Shown here in pieces: positions 7,764 through 17,040 of a DNA stretch of 64,000 nucleotides. A program made the translations under genes and the position numbers. How positions within the stretch are numbered: position 1 is the stretch's first letter; each line of letters starts with the position of its first letter. The notes below the pieces were generated by a model. It ran no database searches, was not told where the DNA came from, and was given only the letters and a program-made list of their open reading frames with translations. The stretch comes from JBJXGV01 sp046160485 (GTDB lineage: Bacteria > Orphanbacterota > Orphanbacteria > JBJXGV01): the NCBI GenBank assembly GCA_046160485.1, contig JBJXGV010000060.1, forward strand, positions 56,244-120,243. Reading direction: 5' to 3'.

Positions 7764-9380
7764 TTATCGCAGAAGCACCATCTTGCGCATCTCGATCGCG
7801 TTCGCCGACTCCAACCGATAGACGTACACGCCGCTCGGCCACCCCGCCGCATCGATCGTCACGCGGTGCGCGCCCGCGTCGAGAACGCCGTTGACAGGCA
7901 CCGCAACGCGCGCGCCGGTCATCGAGAGGATCTCGAGCCGGACCTCGCCGGGCGAGCGCAGATTGAACTCGACCGTCGTGCGCGGATTGAACGGGTTCGG
8001 GAAATTGCGCAGATGCGAGTTCGAAAGCGTGATCACGCCGCTCTCGACGCCGGTCGCGGGATCGCCGATGTCGACGGGGCTCGTCCAGATTTGGTAAATG
8101 CCCGTCGAGTTGTCCATCCAGAGCGGCCAGAGTGTGTCTCCCACCGACGTGAGCGCGATGTTGTCGCCCTGATAGCCTTGTCCGAGTCCGCCGATCGGTG
8201 ACGGCCGGAAATGATGGTCGCTGATCTCGAACTCGCTCCACGTCGTGCCGCCGTCGCTCGAGCGCGAGAGAAAAACGCTCGCCGAGTCGGACGTCGTCGT
8301 GCGGTCGTCGTAGTAGAGGACGTTCACGCCGCCGGCGTCGTCGACGTGCACGACGGGAAAGTACTGGAACTTCCCGTTGTTGAGCGGATCCTGATTGACG
8401 CGGATTCCCGCGGACCATGTCGCGCCGTCGTCGGTGGATCGATGAAAAACGACATCGGGATCGGAGCCCGCGGGCGCGAGGTTCTTCTCCGTGCTGACGA
8501 CGTAGATCCAGCCGTCGCGCGCGCCGCCCGTGTCGTCGACATCGAGCCTCGGAAGCCCGTTCACGCGAATGTTCGACTTCGTCGGAAATGTCCCCGCGAT
8601 CCCGTTCATGTCGAATGCGTTCTCGTCGACGGTCCACGTCGTGCCGCCGTCGGTCGAGCGGGCGAAGCCGGCGTAGTCCTCCGTGAACGGCGATGCGGCG
8701 ATGACGCCGCTCCACACCACGTTCACCGATCCGCCGGGGCCGATCGCGACTTCGCCGCCCTGACAGCGCTGCGGCGGCGCGTTGATTTGCGCGGGCGTGC
8801 TCCAACTCGATCCGCCGTTGTCGCTGTACGCGTAGAAAACGGGGAACGGTGTCGTGAACTTGACCCATGTCGCGTAGCAGCGCCCATATTGGGCGCTGCC
8901 TGCGTCGCCGTCGGAAGCAAGCGATGCGCGGTCCTGATCGCTCGTGGCGACCGTGCGCTGCGAAGACCAGGTCGCGCCGTTGTCGGTGGAGAAATGCGCG
9001 TAGAGGCCGGGGATTGTCGACAGGCGAATCAGCACGAAGCGACCGTCTTTGTCGATCGCGATTCCCGGGTCGCCGCGATGAAACGTGATCGGCGCGCCGT
9101 TGCATGTGTCGCTTCCGCTCCAACTCATGCCGGCGTTTGTCGAGACGTAGATGCCTTCGCTTACGAAGCCCGTGCTCAAATTGATCGTGTTCGCGCTTGC
9201 GAAGAGGATCGACGAGTTGAGCGGATGACGCGTGATGAATGTCTCGGTTTGCGTCACCGCGCTCGGGTATATCCGGTAGCTCGGACCAGCCTGCGCGCTC
9301 GCGGCGGCGCAGAGCGCGATCGTTGATACGGCAGCCATCACGCCAGCCGAACGCGCGAACTTCAAGAGCGCCGCCCGCAC
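7764..9380 (-). CDS. secreted sialidase-fold (BNR repeat) protein with C-terminal sorting domain
   Basis: Exported protein of 538 residues with a signal peptide ending ASAQA-GPS. Asp-box/BNR motifs recur through the body: STNAGMSWSG, STDNGATWSS, SDNGGSSWST, STDGGTTWTV, STDDGATWSA and SSDGGTTWSE, so a six-bladed sialidase-like propeller is likely. The arginine triad of true sialidases is not evident, so catalysis should not be assumed. The C-terminus carries the same module as the neighbouring convergent gene: RNFPNPFNPRTTVEF, GWPSGVYVYRLE and MRKMVLLR. It starts with GTG at 9380, which shares its first base with the TAG stop of the upstream TonB receptor, so translation of the two is probably coupled. 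A receptor plus secreted binding protein is a plausible uptake pair. Confidence 0.82.
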   Translation of the reverse strand: MRAALLKFARSAGVMAAVSTIALCAAASAQAGPSYRIYPSAVTQTETFITRHPLNSSILFASANTINLSTGFVSEGIYVSTNAGMSWSGSDTCNGAPITFHRGDPGIAIDKDGRFVLIRLSTIPGLYAHFSTDNGATWSSQRTVATSDQDRASLASDGDAGSAQYGRCYATWVKFTTPFPVFYAYSDNGGSSWSTPAQINAPPQRCQGGEVAIGPGGSVNVVWSGVIAASPFTEDYAGFARSTDGGTTWTVDENAFDMNGIAGTFPTKSNIRVNGLPRLDVDDTGGARDGWIYVVSTEKNLAPAGSDPDVVFHRSTDDGATWSAGIRVNQDPLNNGKFQYFPVVHVDDAGGVNVLYYDDRTTTSDSASVFLSRSSDGGTTWSEFEISDHHFRPSPIGGLGQGYQGDNIALTSVGDTLWPLWMDNSTGIYQIWTSPVDIGDPATGVESGVITLSNSHLRNFPNPFNPRTTVEFNLRSPGEVRLEILSMTGARVAVPVNGVLDAGAHRVTIDAAGWPSGVYVYRLESANAIEMRKMVLLR

Positions 9381-11512
9381 TAGAACCTGTGCCCGAGGTT
9401 GAGTCCGCCGAAATAATTGCGCGGCTCGCCCGCTTCGTAGAAATCCTTCGACGTCGAGTTGATGTTCACGAAACCGACGTACCGCTCGTCGAAGAGATTG
9501 TTCACGCCTCCGGATATCAAGACATCGACGCCGCCGAGTGCGATGTCGACGCCGACGAGCGGATCGACGAGTTGATATCCGTCGGCCGCTTCGCTGTTCG
9601 CATCGTCGACGAAGATGCTGCTCACGTGAGTGAAGCTGGTCTTCACGAATCCCGTCGCGTTCGCCGAGACGCGGCGCTCGTACGCGACACTTGCCGAGAG
9701 GTTGCTCTTCGGCACGCTCGGCACCGTGTTGCCGGAGAAGTCCGCCGTCGACGTGACGATATTCCCCAGCGTATCGATCTCGACCGTCCCTGCGGAGTAC
9801 TCGTCGTAGTCGAAGTCGGAGAACGTATAGGCGCCTCTCATGCGGAAGCCGTGCGCCATCCGCGCGTCGAGCCCAAGCTCGAGGCCTTTTCGATGCGTGA
9901 CCGCGGAGTTCCGAAAGTAGAAGTCGCCGAACACATCGAACGGAACGATCTCATCCTCGACGGTACTCGCGAAAAAGGTGGCTCCGAACGTCGCGCTCTG
10001 CAGCGCCGACGCGACCGCGGGGACGACGCTTCCCTTTACGCCTACCTCGAAATTCTTAGAGTGCTGCGGTTCGAGGTCGGGATTGACGAGTGAATTGGGA
10101 TCGGAACTCGTCGGGAAGTTATCGAGTTCGTTTCCTGCGGGCGTGTCGAAGCCGAGCCCGAACGACGTGTACGCCGCGATCCTCGGGGTGAACTTGTAGT
10201 TGAGCGCGGCTTTCGGCGTGAAGTCGTCGAACCGCCGCTTCGCGCTCTGCACCTCGAGGATCTGATTCCTGATATCGAAGAGGATGTTGTCGTAGCGGCC
10301 CGTGAGCAGCAGATCGAGCTTCCCCGGCACGAGCGATAGCGAGTTCTGCACGTAGAATCCCGAGTTGCCGATGCGTTCGTCGGTGAGACCGATCAGGATG
10401 TCGCCTTTCTTGCCCGCGATGTTCTCGTACTCTTGGATCGGCCCGAATTGATAGAACCAGTCGCCGCCGACTGAGAACTCGTTGCGCTTGCCGAGAACAT
10501 TGCCGCGCGCGACGTAGCGCGCCGAGCCGCCGAGCCCGTCGCGATTGAAGAGCCGGTACGTAGCCGCGGTTCGCTCGAAGTACTTGATCGTCGCGTAGGT
10601 CGTGAACTCGACCTCGTCGTCACCGAAGAGCGTTTCATAGCGCACGCCGAGCCGTCCCTTTCTCGTGATGCGTTTCGTGTCGCGCGAAACATCGCGCGCG
10701 TTCGCCTGAAATGGATCCGCCTCGAACTGCGCTCTCGTAAGCGATCCCGGAAGCTTGATCAGTCCGTCCGCGACGTAAAGGTAGATGCGCAGCGTCGAGT
10801 TCTGCTTCGGATTGATCTCGAGGGCCGAGTTCAAGATGTGCCAATAGTCCTCGGCGTGCTGCCGGTATCCCTTCGCGTTGTGGTAGCTGTACGTCGTGAG
10901 GAATCCGTAGCGCTCCGTGCGCAGCCCCGCCTTGAATCCGTTCTGCCGCAGACCGAACGAGCCGAACTGGTTGAAGTTGACGGCGTGGCTCCGAGGGAAC
11001 GAAACGTCGCTTAGGAAGTTGATCACGCCGCCCGGCGCGTTCGTGTAGAGCGACGACGCATTGCCTTTCACCACCTCGATGCTCCCCAGCGATTGAAAGT
11101 CGATCGCCTCGATGCGCGTCTGCCCATCCGGCTCCGATTCGGGAATGCCGTCGAGCAGAATGCGCACGCCGCGGATGCCCGTATTCGAGCGGCTGCCGAA
11201 ACCGCGCATCGAAATGCGCACGTCGTGGTTGCCGTAGCGCGACTGCATGAAGAGGCCGGGAATGTCGCCGAGGACATCGTCGATCGAAACTTTGCGGTCG
11301 TACTTGTGGTCGGCCATCTCGACTCGCTCCATCGCGTACGGCACGTCGATGATCTTCTTCTTCGTCCGCGTGCCGGTGATGACGATCGCCTCCATCTGAA
11401 CCAGAGAGTCGGGCTCGCTAGCGTTGGGGGCGGAGTCCTCGGCCGCTGCCGCGGGCGCAATCGTGAGCAGCGCAAGAACCACAGCGGCCGAGCATGCGAA
11501 GCGCGGAACCAT
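9380..11512 (-). CDS. TonB-dependent outer-membrane receptor
   Basis: Outer-membrane transporter of 710 residues. The signal peptide is MVPRFACSAAVVLALLTIAP, ending AAAAE. A TonB-box-like region follows (AIVITGTRTKKK), then a plug domain (VSIDDVLGDIPGLFMQ, RGVRILLDGIPESEPDGQTR, SLGSIEVVKGNASSLYTNAPGG) to about residue 170. The 22-strand barrel fills the rest and ends in GGLNLGHRF with the C-terminal phenylalanine needed for barrel assembly. The plug pattern resembles FecA/ferric-chelate receptors, but the ligand is unknown. A GTG at 11554 is in frame; ATG at 11512 gives the proper signal peptide and has an AGGAGA upstream. The stop overlaps the start of the BNR protein gene. Confidence 0.9.
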   Translation of the reverse strand: MVPRFACSAAVVLALLTIAPAAAAEDSAPNASEPDSLVQMEAIVITGTRTKKKIIDVPYAMERVEMADHKYDRKVSIDDVLGDIPGLFMQSRYGNHDVRISMRGFGSRSNTGIRGVRILLDGIPESEPDGQTRIEAIDFQSLGSIEVVKGNASSLYTNAPGGVINFLSDVSFPRSHAVNFNQFGSFGLRQNGFKAGLRTERYGFLTTYSYHNAKGYRQHAEDYWHILNSALEINPKQNSTLRIYLYVADGLIKLPGSLTRAQFEADPFQANARDVSRDTKRITRKGRLGVRYETLFGDDEVEFTTYATIKYFERTAATYRLFNRDGLGGSARYVARGNVLGKRNEFSVGGDWFYQFGPIQEYENIAGKKGDILIGLTDERIGNSGFYVQNSLSLVPGKLDLLLTGRYDNILFDIRNQILEVQSAKRRFDDFTPKAALNYKFTPRIAAYTSFGLGFDTPAGNELDNFPTSSDPNSLVNPDLEPQHSKNFEVGVKGSVVPAVASALQSATFGATFFASTVEDEIVPFDVFGDFYFRNSAVTHRKGLELGLDARMAHGFRMRGAYTFSDFDYDEYSAGTVEIDTLGNIVTSTADFSGNTVPSVPKSNLSASVAYERRVSANATGFVKTSFTHVSSIFVDDANSEAADGYQLVDPLVGVDIALGGVDVLISGGVNNLFDERYVGFVNINSTSKDFYEAGEPRNYFGGLNLGHRF

Positions 11513-11707
11513 GGCGATCCTGAGTCTCCTGTGCGAGGTGGGGGCCGCGATCACACGGGGCGCGTGCGGCGCTCATTGTATCGCAGACGCTGCGCGCCCG
11601 TCACGAACTACGGCGTACGGCTCGCTCAATCACCTGCTGGCGTGTGAGTGTTCGGGTCGGCTAAACTCGTCGACATCTCCGGCAAAGACCGGGAGGTTTG
11701 ATCAACT

Positions 11708-13714
11708 GTGGCCTCATACGAACACGACACAGGGACGATTCTGCAGCTTCTGATCGTCGGCGCCGCCGCGCTCGGCGCCGTGTACGCGCTCGCGCGCGGT
11801 GGCGCTCGGGCGCAAGCGGCCAGCCGGATCGCCGCGGTTGGGATTCTCATCTTCGCGATCGCGCTCATCGTCGTCGGCGGCCGCCGCTTCGCGGAACGCC
11901 GCGCATCCTCCGACGTGATGCGCGGCGAGATCCCCGACCCGCTCCCCGCCGCCGAAAAGTTCGTCTCGTCCGCGGAGTGCATGGGCTGCCACCCCGCGCA
12001 CTACGACTCTTGGCATCGCTCGTACCACCGCACGATGACGCAGGCCGCCACACCCGCGGCTGTCCTCGGCGAATTCGACGACGTCGGGCTTACATCGCGG
12101 CGCCGTTCGTACCACCTCACACGCCGCGGCGACGAGTATTGGGTCAACATGGTGGATCCCGAGTGGGAACAGAGTCTCGTGGCGCGCGGAACGGATCCCG
12201 TGAGTGTTGCCGGCGCGCCGCGTGTCGATAGGCGCGTCGTGATGACGACGGGTGCGCATCACATGCAGACCTATTGGGTCGGAGGCGCGCGCGACGGACA
12301 GCTTTTTAATCTGCCGTTCGTCTGGCTCAACGAGGAGGCGCGTTGGGCGCCGCGCGAAGACGTCTTCCTGCGGCCTGAGGATCTCGGCCGGCAGTTCGGC
12401 ACGTGGCACAATAACTGTGTCGAATGTCACTGCGTCGCCGGCGAGCAGGGCTTCGATACGAACGCGCGCACGTTCGAGCCGAGTACCGCGGAGCTGGGGA
12501 TTGCTTGCGAAGCCTGCCACGGCCCCGGCGAAGAGCACGTTCGCGCCAATAGCGACATGACGCGGCGCTACCAAATGCACCTCGCGGGCGGCGTCGACAC
12601 GACGATCGTCAATCCGTCTCGCCTCTCGGTGCGCGCCGCGACGGACGTCTGCGCGCAATGCCACAGCATGAACATCTTCAAGACCGACCCCCGCGTGCCC
12701 GGGGAGCGCTATCGCGCAGGCGGCGAATTGATCAAAACGAAGATGATTTTGCGCACCAGCGACCGCCGGATGTCCGACGCGGAGCGCGCCGACTGGCCGC
12801 GGCTTCGGCATCACATCAGCCGCCAATACGAAGGCTACCTCGACGAGCGATTCTGGTCCGACGGGATGGCGCGCGTCTCGGGGCGCGAAACGAACGGCAT
12901 GGTGGAGTCGGCGTGTTTCGAGGGTGGCGCGATGTCGTGCCTTTCGTGTCACTCGATGCACAACAGCGATCCCAACGATCAACTCAAGCAGGGAATGGAC
13001 GGCGACGAAGCGTGTTATCAATGTCATCCCGGTTATCGCGCGCGCGTCGAGCAGCACACGCATCACAAGCCGGGATCGTCGGGAAGCGCCTGCATGAATT
13101 GCCACATGCCGCACACGACATACGGATTGCTGAAGGGAATCCGCAGTCACCTGATCGACAGCCCGAGCGTCGCGGCGGAACTCGAGACGGGCCGGCCGAA
13201 CGCGTGCAATCTGTGCCATCTCGACAAGACGCTCGCGTGGGCCGCGGACACGCTCGCGGCGTGGTACGAGCAGCCTGTGCCCGAGCTGCCGGAGAACGCG
13301 GCGACAACGTCGGACGCCGTGGTGCGCCTTCTGACGGGTGACGCGGGGCAACGCGCGATCGTCGCGTGGCATGCGGGATGGTCGCCGGCGCAAGAGGCGT
13401 CGGGTCGCGGCTGGATCGCGCCGTTTCTTGCGCACCTCTTGCAGGATCCCTACGCGTGCGTCCGTTTCATCGCAAGTCGCGCGCTCCGCGGTATTCCGGG
13501 CTGCGAAAACCTGCAATACGATTTCGTCGGGGATGCGGAGCAGCGCGCGCGCGCGCGGCGCGAAGTGGAGGCGAGATTCGCGGCGCTCGACCTGCGGGCG
13601 CGCGAGCGCGTCGGGCGTGATGTGTTGACCGACGCTGCAGGAAATCTCGACGCGGCGCGGTTCGCGGCGTTGGCGGCGGCGCGTGACGACCGAGTCATCG
13701 ACTTAAGGGAGTGA
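11708..13714 (+). CDS. membrane-anchored octahaem c-type cytochrome with C-terminal HEAT-like region
   Basis: Periplasmic electron carrier or oxidoreductase of 668 residues. Two N-terminal hydrophobic segments (about 10-28 and 40-57) anchor it. Eight CxxCH haem sites are visible, beginning at Cys91, 237, 267, 315, 411, 436, 462 and 500. CMGCHPAHYDSWHRS and CEACHGPGEEH are typical of the cytochrome c554 family. After the last haem, residues about 540-600 (APFLAHLLQDPYACVRFIAS) look like one HEAT repeat. The GTG start at 11708 is chosen because GGGAGG (11691-11696) lies at suitable spacing. A small membrane protein follows two bases after the stop. The electron partner and substrate are unknown; hydroxylamine- or nitrite-type activity cannot be assumed. 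Confidence 0.88.
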   Translation: MASYEHDTGTILQLLIVGAAALGAVYALARGGARAQAASRIAAVGILIFAIALIVVGGRRFAERRASSDVMRGEIPDPLPAAEKFVSSAECMGCHPAHYDSWHRSYHRTMTQAATPAAVLGEFDDVGLTSRRRSYHLTRRGDEYWVNMVDPEWEQSLVARGTDPVSVAGAPRVDRRVVMTTGAHHMQTYWVGGARDGQLFNLPFVWLNEEARWAPREDVFLRPEDLGRQFGTWHNNCVECHCVAGEQGFDTNARTFEPSTAELGIACEACHGPGEEHVRANSDMTRRYQMHLAGGVDTTIVNPSRLSVRAATDVCAQCHSMNIFKTDPRVPGERYRAGGELIKTKMILRTSDRRMSDAERADWPRLRHHISRQYEGYLDERFWSDGMARVSGRETNGMVESACFEGGAMSCLSCHSMHNSDPNDQLKQGMDGDEACYQCHPGYRARVEQHTHHKPGSSGSACMNCHMPHTTYGLLKGIRSHLIDSPSVAAELETGRPNACNLCHLDKTLAWAADTLAAWYEQPVPELPENAATTSDAVVRLLTGDAGQRAIVAWHAGWSPAQEASGRGWIAPFLAHLLQDPYACVRFIASRALRGIPGCENLQYDFVGDAEQRARARREVEARFAALDLRARERVGRDVLTDAAGNLDAARFAALAAARDDRVIDLRE

Positions 13715-13715
13715 C

Positions 13716-14222
13716 ATGAAGATGGCGAGTGATCGAAAGGAAACTGGAGAGGCGAGCGCAACGCGCGAGGATCGCTCGGCGGGCAGGAGCACGGCCGATG
13801 GCCCCACAGAGCTCGGAGATCGCCATGTTCGCGTCGGATGGTGGGCGCTCCTCGTCTTTCTCGCGATCGGGAGCGTGCTCGAGGCGTTTCACGGATTCAA
13901 AGTCCAGTGGTATATCGCCGCGACGAACGAAACGCGGCGCCACCTTTGGACGCTCGCGCACGCGCACGGAACGCTCCTCGCGCTCGTCAACATCGCGTTC
14001 GGACTCACGCTGCGCACGCGCGTCAATCTCACGGCCTCGGCGCGCACGCTTGCGTCGCGCGCGCTCGTTCTCGCGACCGCGCTGCTTCCGGGCGGATTTT
14101 TCTTGGGCGGCGTAGTGATCTACGCGGGCGATCCTGGGCTCGGTGTTTTGCTCGTGCCGCTCGGTGCGGCGCTTCTTGCGCTCGCCGTTTTTCTTATGGC
14201 GCGCGGCGCCGGTCGGCCGTAG
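13716..14222 (+). CDS. small four-helix membrane protein coupled to the octahaem cytochrome
   Basis: Unrecognised inner-membrane protein of 168 residues. A charged, probably cytoplasmic N-terminus (1-38) is followed by four hydrophobic segments (about 41-60, 78-98, 112-135, 140-162). The second helix holds WTLAHAHGTLLALVNIAFG, with two histidines in a helix, and the first loop has FHGFKVQWY. Paired membrane histidines could bind haem b or a quinone, but that is speculation. The ATG at 13716 is one base past the cytochrome stop, behind an AAGGGA site, so the two are translated together. It is a plausible membrane redox partner for the periplasmic cytochrome. A hairpin follows the stop. Confidence 0.7.
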   Translation: MKMASDRKETGEASATREDRSAGRSTADGPTELGDRHVRVGWWALLVFLAIGSVLEAFHGFKVQWYIAATNETRRHLWTLAHAHGTLLALVNIAFGLTLRTRVNLTASARTLASRALVLATALLPGGFFLGGVVIYAGDPGLGVLLVPLGAALLALAVFLMARGAGRP

Positions 14223-14246
14223 CGCCGCACGCGCGAGGTGCGGCGC
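14222..14246. terminator. bidirectional hairpin between convergent genes
   Basis: A perfect nine-base stem, GCGCCGCAC (14222-14230) with GTGCGGCGC (14238-14246), encloses a seven-base loop in the 26 bases between the stop of the membrane protein gene and the stop of the convergent TonB receptor gene. No long T tract is present on either side. The position argues for a shared terminator. Confidence 0.55.
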
Positions 14247-14248
14247 GT

Positions 14249-16294
14249 CTAGAAAACGCGCAGCTCGAAGCGCACGCGGCGCCCCGGCTGCGGGAGGCCG
14301 CACTGATCGTAGAGCGCCTTGTCGCCCGCGTTGTCGAGCGCAATCCGCGCCTCGAGCTGCGAAAACGTGTTGGCCCAGGTCGCTCCGAGCGGCCACGCGC
14401 GCGAGATGTAGCCGCCGGCGATCGTCCCGCTTTCAAGCTCGGAATCCTCGCCGGTGTCGGGGTCGATGCAGAACTGCGATCCGGTGTACTGCGCCGAGGC
14501 GCCGCCGCGCGCGCCGAGCAGTAGCGGAAAACGCGCGCTCACGCTACCGAACGCCTCGGGCAGGTTCTCCGGTTTGTGCGTCTCGTCCGCCTCGGTATCG
14601 GTGAGGTCTACGTTTTGCAGCGTGAGATTTCCGGAGAGTGCGACGGGGCCGAACGCCTGAGAGCAGAGAAGCTCCACGCCGGCACTGACGAGTTCGTTGC
14701 GATTGACGCGCATGAATCGCCGGTCCTCGAGCGTGATGCGCACGACGGCATCGCTCACGTCGTGGCGAAACCCGACGAGCTGAACCTCGCCATTGCCGAC
14801 GTGCGTCGTGACGCCGGCCTCCATTGCGACAAGGCGTTCAGGGGTGAGATCTGGGTTCGGCGCGAATCGATTGAGCGAGCCCGAATAGAGCTCGCGCAGC
14901 GACGGGAAGCGCCCGCGGCGGCTTGCGCCGGCATGCACGACGGTCTTGCCGCCCGCGACTCCCATCGATATGCCGAGGCGGCCGCCCCACTCGGAAAGTT
15001 GGTCGAGCGCTTCGCGTCCGCCAGCCTCAGGCGTTTGCCCGACGTCGTACGCTCCGCCCGCGCTCACGCTCAGAGAGTTGATCGCGCCTCGCCGCCCCTC
15101 GATCAGGCGCCAGATATTCTCGCCGCCGATGCTCCAGAGTCGCTGCCGGTACGTGAACTCGCCATCGGGAATGATTTCTTCGTGACGGATATTCGCGAGC
15201 GTGAACGCACCGCGCAGCTCGCCGCGCCGCCCGAGCGATTGATCCGCGAGGAGTCGCACCGTCAGAGTACGATCTTTCCCGTCTTCGAAACTGTCGAGTT
15301 CGTCGTACGCCCGCGACGTGTAGCTGTCGATATCCGTGCGTCCGCGATCGACGCCGAAGCTCGCCTCGACATCGCCGCGGCCGCCGAGCGGAGACTTGCG
15401 ATCGCCGGTACCGGCGGATGCGACGGCAAGAGTTCGCGACACGTGCGGGTATCGCCAAAAGCGTGCGTCGTCGACGCCGATTTCGGCCGCGATGCCGCGC
15501 TCCTCGCGGAATGACGAGCCCGAGAACGAAAACCACGCGCCGCCGTGCGTGCGATGCCGAAGCGCGACGAATCCGTCGAGGTTGTCGGCGTCGGTGTTTC
15601 TGCGCAGATCGTCGTCGGTCGAAACGGGTTCGACGACACCGTCCGCGAGCGGCTGGCCGGGCGAGTTGCGGTAGCCTACGCCAGCGCGCGCGAGCCACTG
15701 TCCGCGCCCGCTCTCGAACGGGATCGCCGTCGTCGCAGTGCTCCCGTGTCCGCCGAGGTTGTCGGCGCCTGTCGTGAGTTCGAACGAACGCGCGCTTGGC
15801 TGCGTCCGCGAATGCCCGACGCTTGTCTCGATGACGCCGCCGAGAACGTTCGGCCCGTAAAGCATCGAGGAGAGGCCGCGCGTATAGACGATCTCGCGCA
15901 GCGCCGTCGCGGGGATAACGGAGACGTCGGCGCGTGCGTCCCACGCGAGGTTGAGCGGCACGCCATCGACGAGCACCGCGACCTGCCGCGAGTCCGAGCC
16001 GCGAGTGGAGATCTCGGCCTCTCCGCGCGAGTTCGTTCGAACGTGAAGCATCGGTAGCTCGCGGAGTGTTTGCTCGACCGTCGGCGCCGAAGGAAGCGCG
16101 AGCGAGTCGACGCTCACCTCGAGAGCGCTCGCGCCGCCCACGGTGGTGATTGGCCGCGGAGCTTGGATCAAGATTTCGGGAATGTCGAAGATGATCATGT
16201 TGCCGCCGGTTGTGTCCGCGTGCTGTGCGAACGCCGGTGTCGTCGCGGTCGCGCACGCGCACGCAACGGCGAAAGCAAAGAGTCGGCGAATCAT
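14249..16294 (-). CDS. TonB-dependent outer-membrane receptor (BtuB-like plug)
   Basis: Outer-membrane transporter of 681 residues. The signal peptide is about residues 1-24 (AFAVACACATATTPAFA-Q). The plug domain spans about 40-165: TVEQTLRELPMLHVRTNSRG, ISTRGSDSRQVAVLVDGVPL and TRGLSSMLYGPNVLGGVI, a pattern of vitamin B12 and small-ligand receptors. The barrel follows, with the C-terminal strand ending VRFELRVF, including the terminal phenylalanine. A CSQAF and a FCIDPDTGED loop contain isolated cysteines. ATG at 16294 follows GGAGGG. The octahaem cytochrome operon converges on it from one side, and a transglutaminase-like gene lies 128 bases upstream on the same strand. The ligand is unknown. 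Confidence 0.9.
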   Translation of the reverse strand: MIRRLFAFAVACACATATTPAFAQHADTTGGNMIIFDIPEILIQAPRPITTVGGASALEVSVDSLALPSAPTVEQTLRELPMLHVRTNSRGEAEISTRGSDSRQVAVLVDGVPLNLAWDARADVSVIPATALREIVYTRGLSSMLYGPNVLGGVIETSVGHSRTQPSARSFELTTGADNLGGHGSTATTAIPFESGRGQWLARAGVGYRNSPGQPLADGVVEPVSTDDDLRRNTDADNLDGFVALRHRTHGGAWFSFSGSSFREERGIAAEIGVDDARFWRYPHVSRTLAVASAGTGDRKSPLGGRGDVEASFGVDRGRTDIDSYTSRAYDELDSFEDGKDRTLTVRLLADQSLGRRGELRGAFTLANIRHEEIIPDGEFTYRQRLWSIGGENIWRLIEGRRGAINSLSVSAGGAYDVGQTPEAGGREALDQLSEWGGRLGISMGVAGGKTVVHAGASRRGRFPSLRELYSGSLNRFAPNPDLTPERLVAMEAGVTTHVGNGEVQLVGFRHDVSDAVVRITLEDRRFMRVNRNELVSAGVELLCSQAFGPVALSGNLTLQNVDLTDTEADETHKPENLPEAFGSVSARFPLLLGARGGASAQYTGSQFCIDPDTGEDSELESGTIAGGYISRAWPLGATWANTFSQLEARIALDNAGDKALYDQCGLPQPGRRVRFELRVF

Positions 16295-16422
16295 TCGGAG
16301 AAGCCCTCCAGAGAGTCGTGCTGCTGTCCCGGGGCGCGGGTCACAATTGCCGGGAATGATAACCTAGCAGGGGTCGTGTTTGAAGCGCCGAGGAGCCGGC
16401 GCGGGATTGCGAGAACTCGACG

Positions 16423-17040
16423 CTACTTCGCGCGGCCGACCAGGCCCGCGTCGAATAGCCGGCGGTCGACCGGGCCGAGCGCGCGCTCCACGCGCGGTGA
16501 GATGATCCGGTAGTGCCGCACCGTGAAGAGAAAGTCCGAGACGCACCAGAGGTTTTCCTCGCACGTCATCCACGAAAGCCGGTCGAACCTGGCGAGACTC
16601 ACGGGGCGCGAGTAGCGCCGCAGCGTCTTCTCGCGGCGCAGATTGAAGTACGACTCGAAATACGAGAGCGCGAGTTCCCGCACCGTCTTGAATATCGGTT
16701 CGCGGAAGCGCAGCCCTGAGTAGTTCGATCGCGCGATGGCGCCCCAGCAACCGTTTTGCCGGAAGACAGCGATGACATGGTCGTCGTCGCGCTCGGCCTC
16801 GAAGTCGAGAACGAGCGGCGGATGTCCCTGCAGCCGGAGTGCGGCGGCGGCGAAGAGCGCGCCGTCGAGACACTGCGCGCTGCGCTCACGCAGCACGCGC
16901 CGCGGCGATCGGCACGACTTCCCGGCGACGTCGTAGTCGATCTCGTCGAGGAACTTCTGAATACGCCACGCGGGCGAGAGACCGCGCAAGAGCCGAGCCT
17001 CACTCGCAGTGAATCCGAAATCGCGTACACGGGGCGCCAC
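16423..17040 (-). CDS. transglutaminase-like cysteine protein of unknown role
   Basis: Protein of 205 residues with the look of a compact transglutaminase/papain-like fold: a conserved cysteine in RSAQCLDGALFAAAALRLQG (Cys at about 57), a downstream histidine in DDDHVIAVF, and an acidic or polar third position possible. Similar stand-alone proteins with CxxGALxAAAAL and YREPI/VFKTVREL are widespread but uncharacterised as far as I know. No signal peptide or membrane helix is visible, so it is probably cytoplasmic. The GTG start at 17040 is well supported by AAGGAG eight bases upstream. It may be co-transcribed with the TonB receptor 128 bases downstream. The catalytic assignment is inferred from motif order only. 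Confidence 0.6.
   Translation of the reverse strand: MAPRVRDFGFTASEARLLRGLSPAWRIQKFLDEIDYDVAGKSCRSPRRVLRERSAQCLDGALFAAAALRLQGHPPLVLDFEAERDDDHVIAVFRQNGCWGAIARSNYSGLRFREPIFKTVRELALSYFESYFNLRREKTLRRYSRPVSLARFDRLSWMTCEENLWCVSDFLFTVRHYRIISPRVERALGPVDRRLFDAGLVGRAK

Noticed and set aside
11714..13516. 600-codon minus-strand frame opposite the octahaem cytochrome
   Set aside because: Arginine-rich antisense shadow; the plus-strand frame has eight CxxCH motifs and a ribosome binding site.
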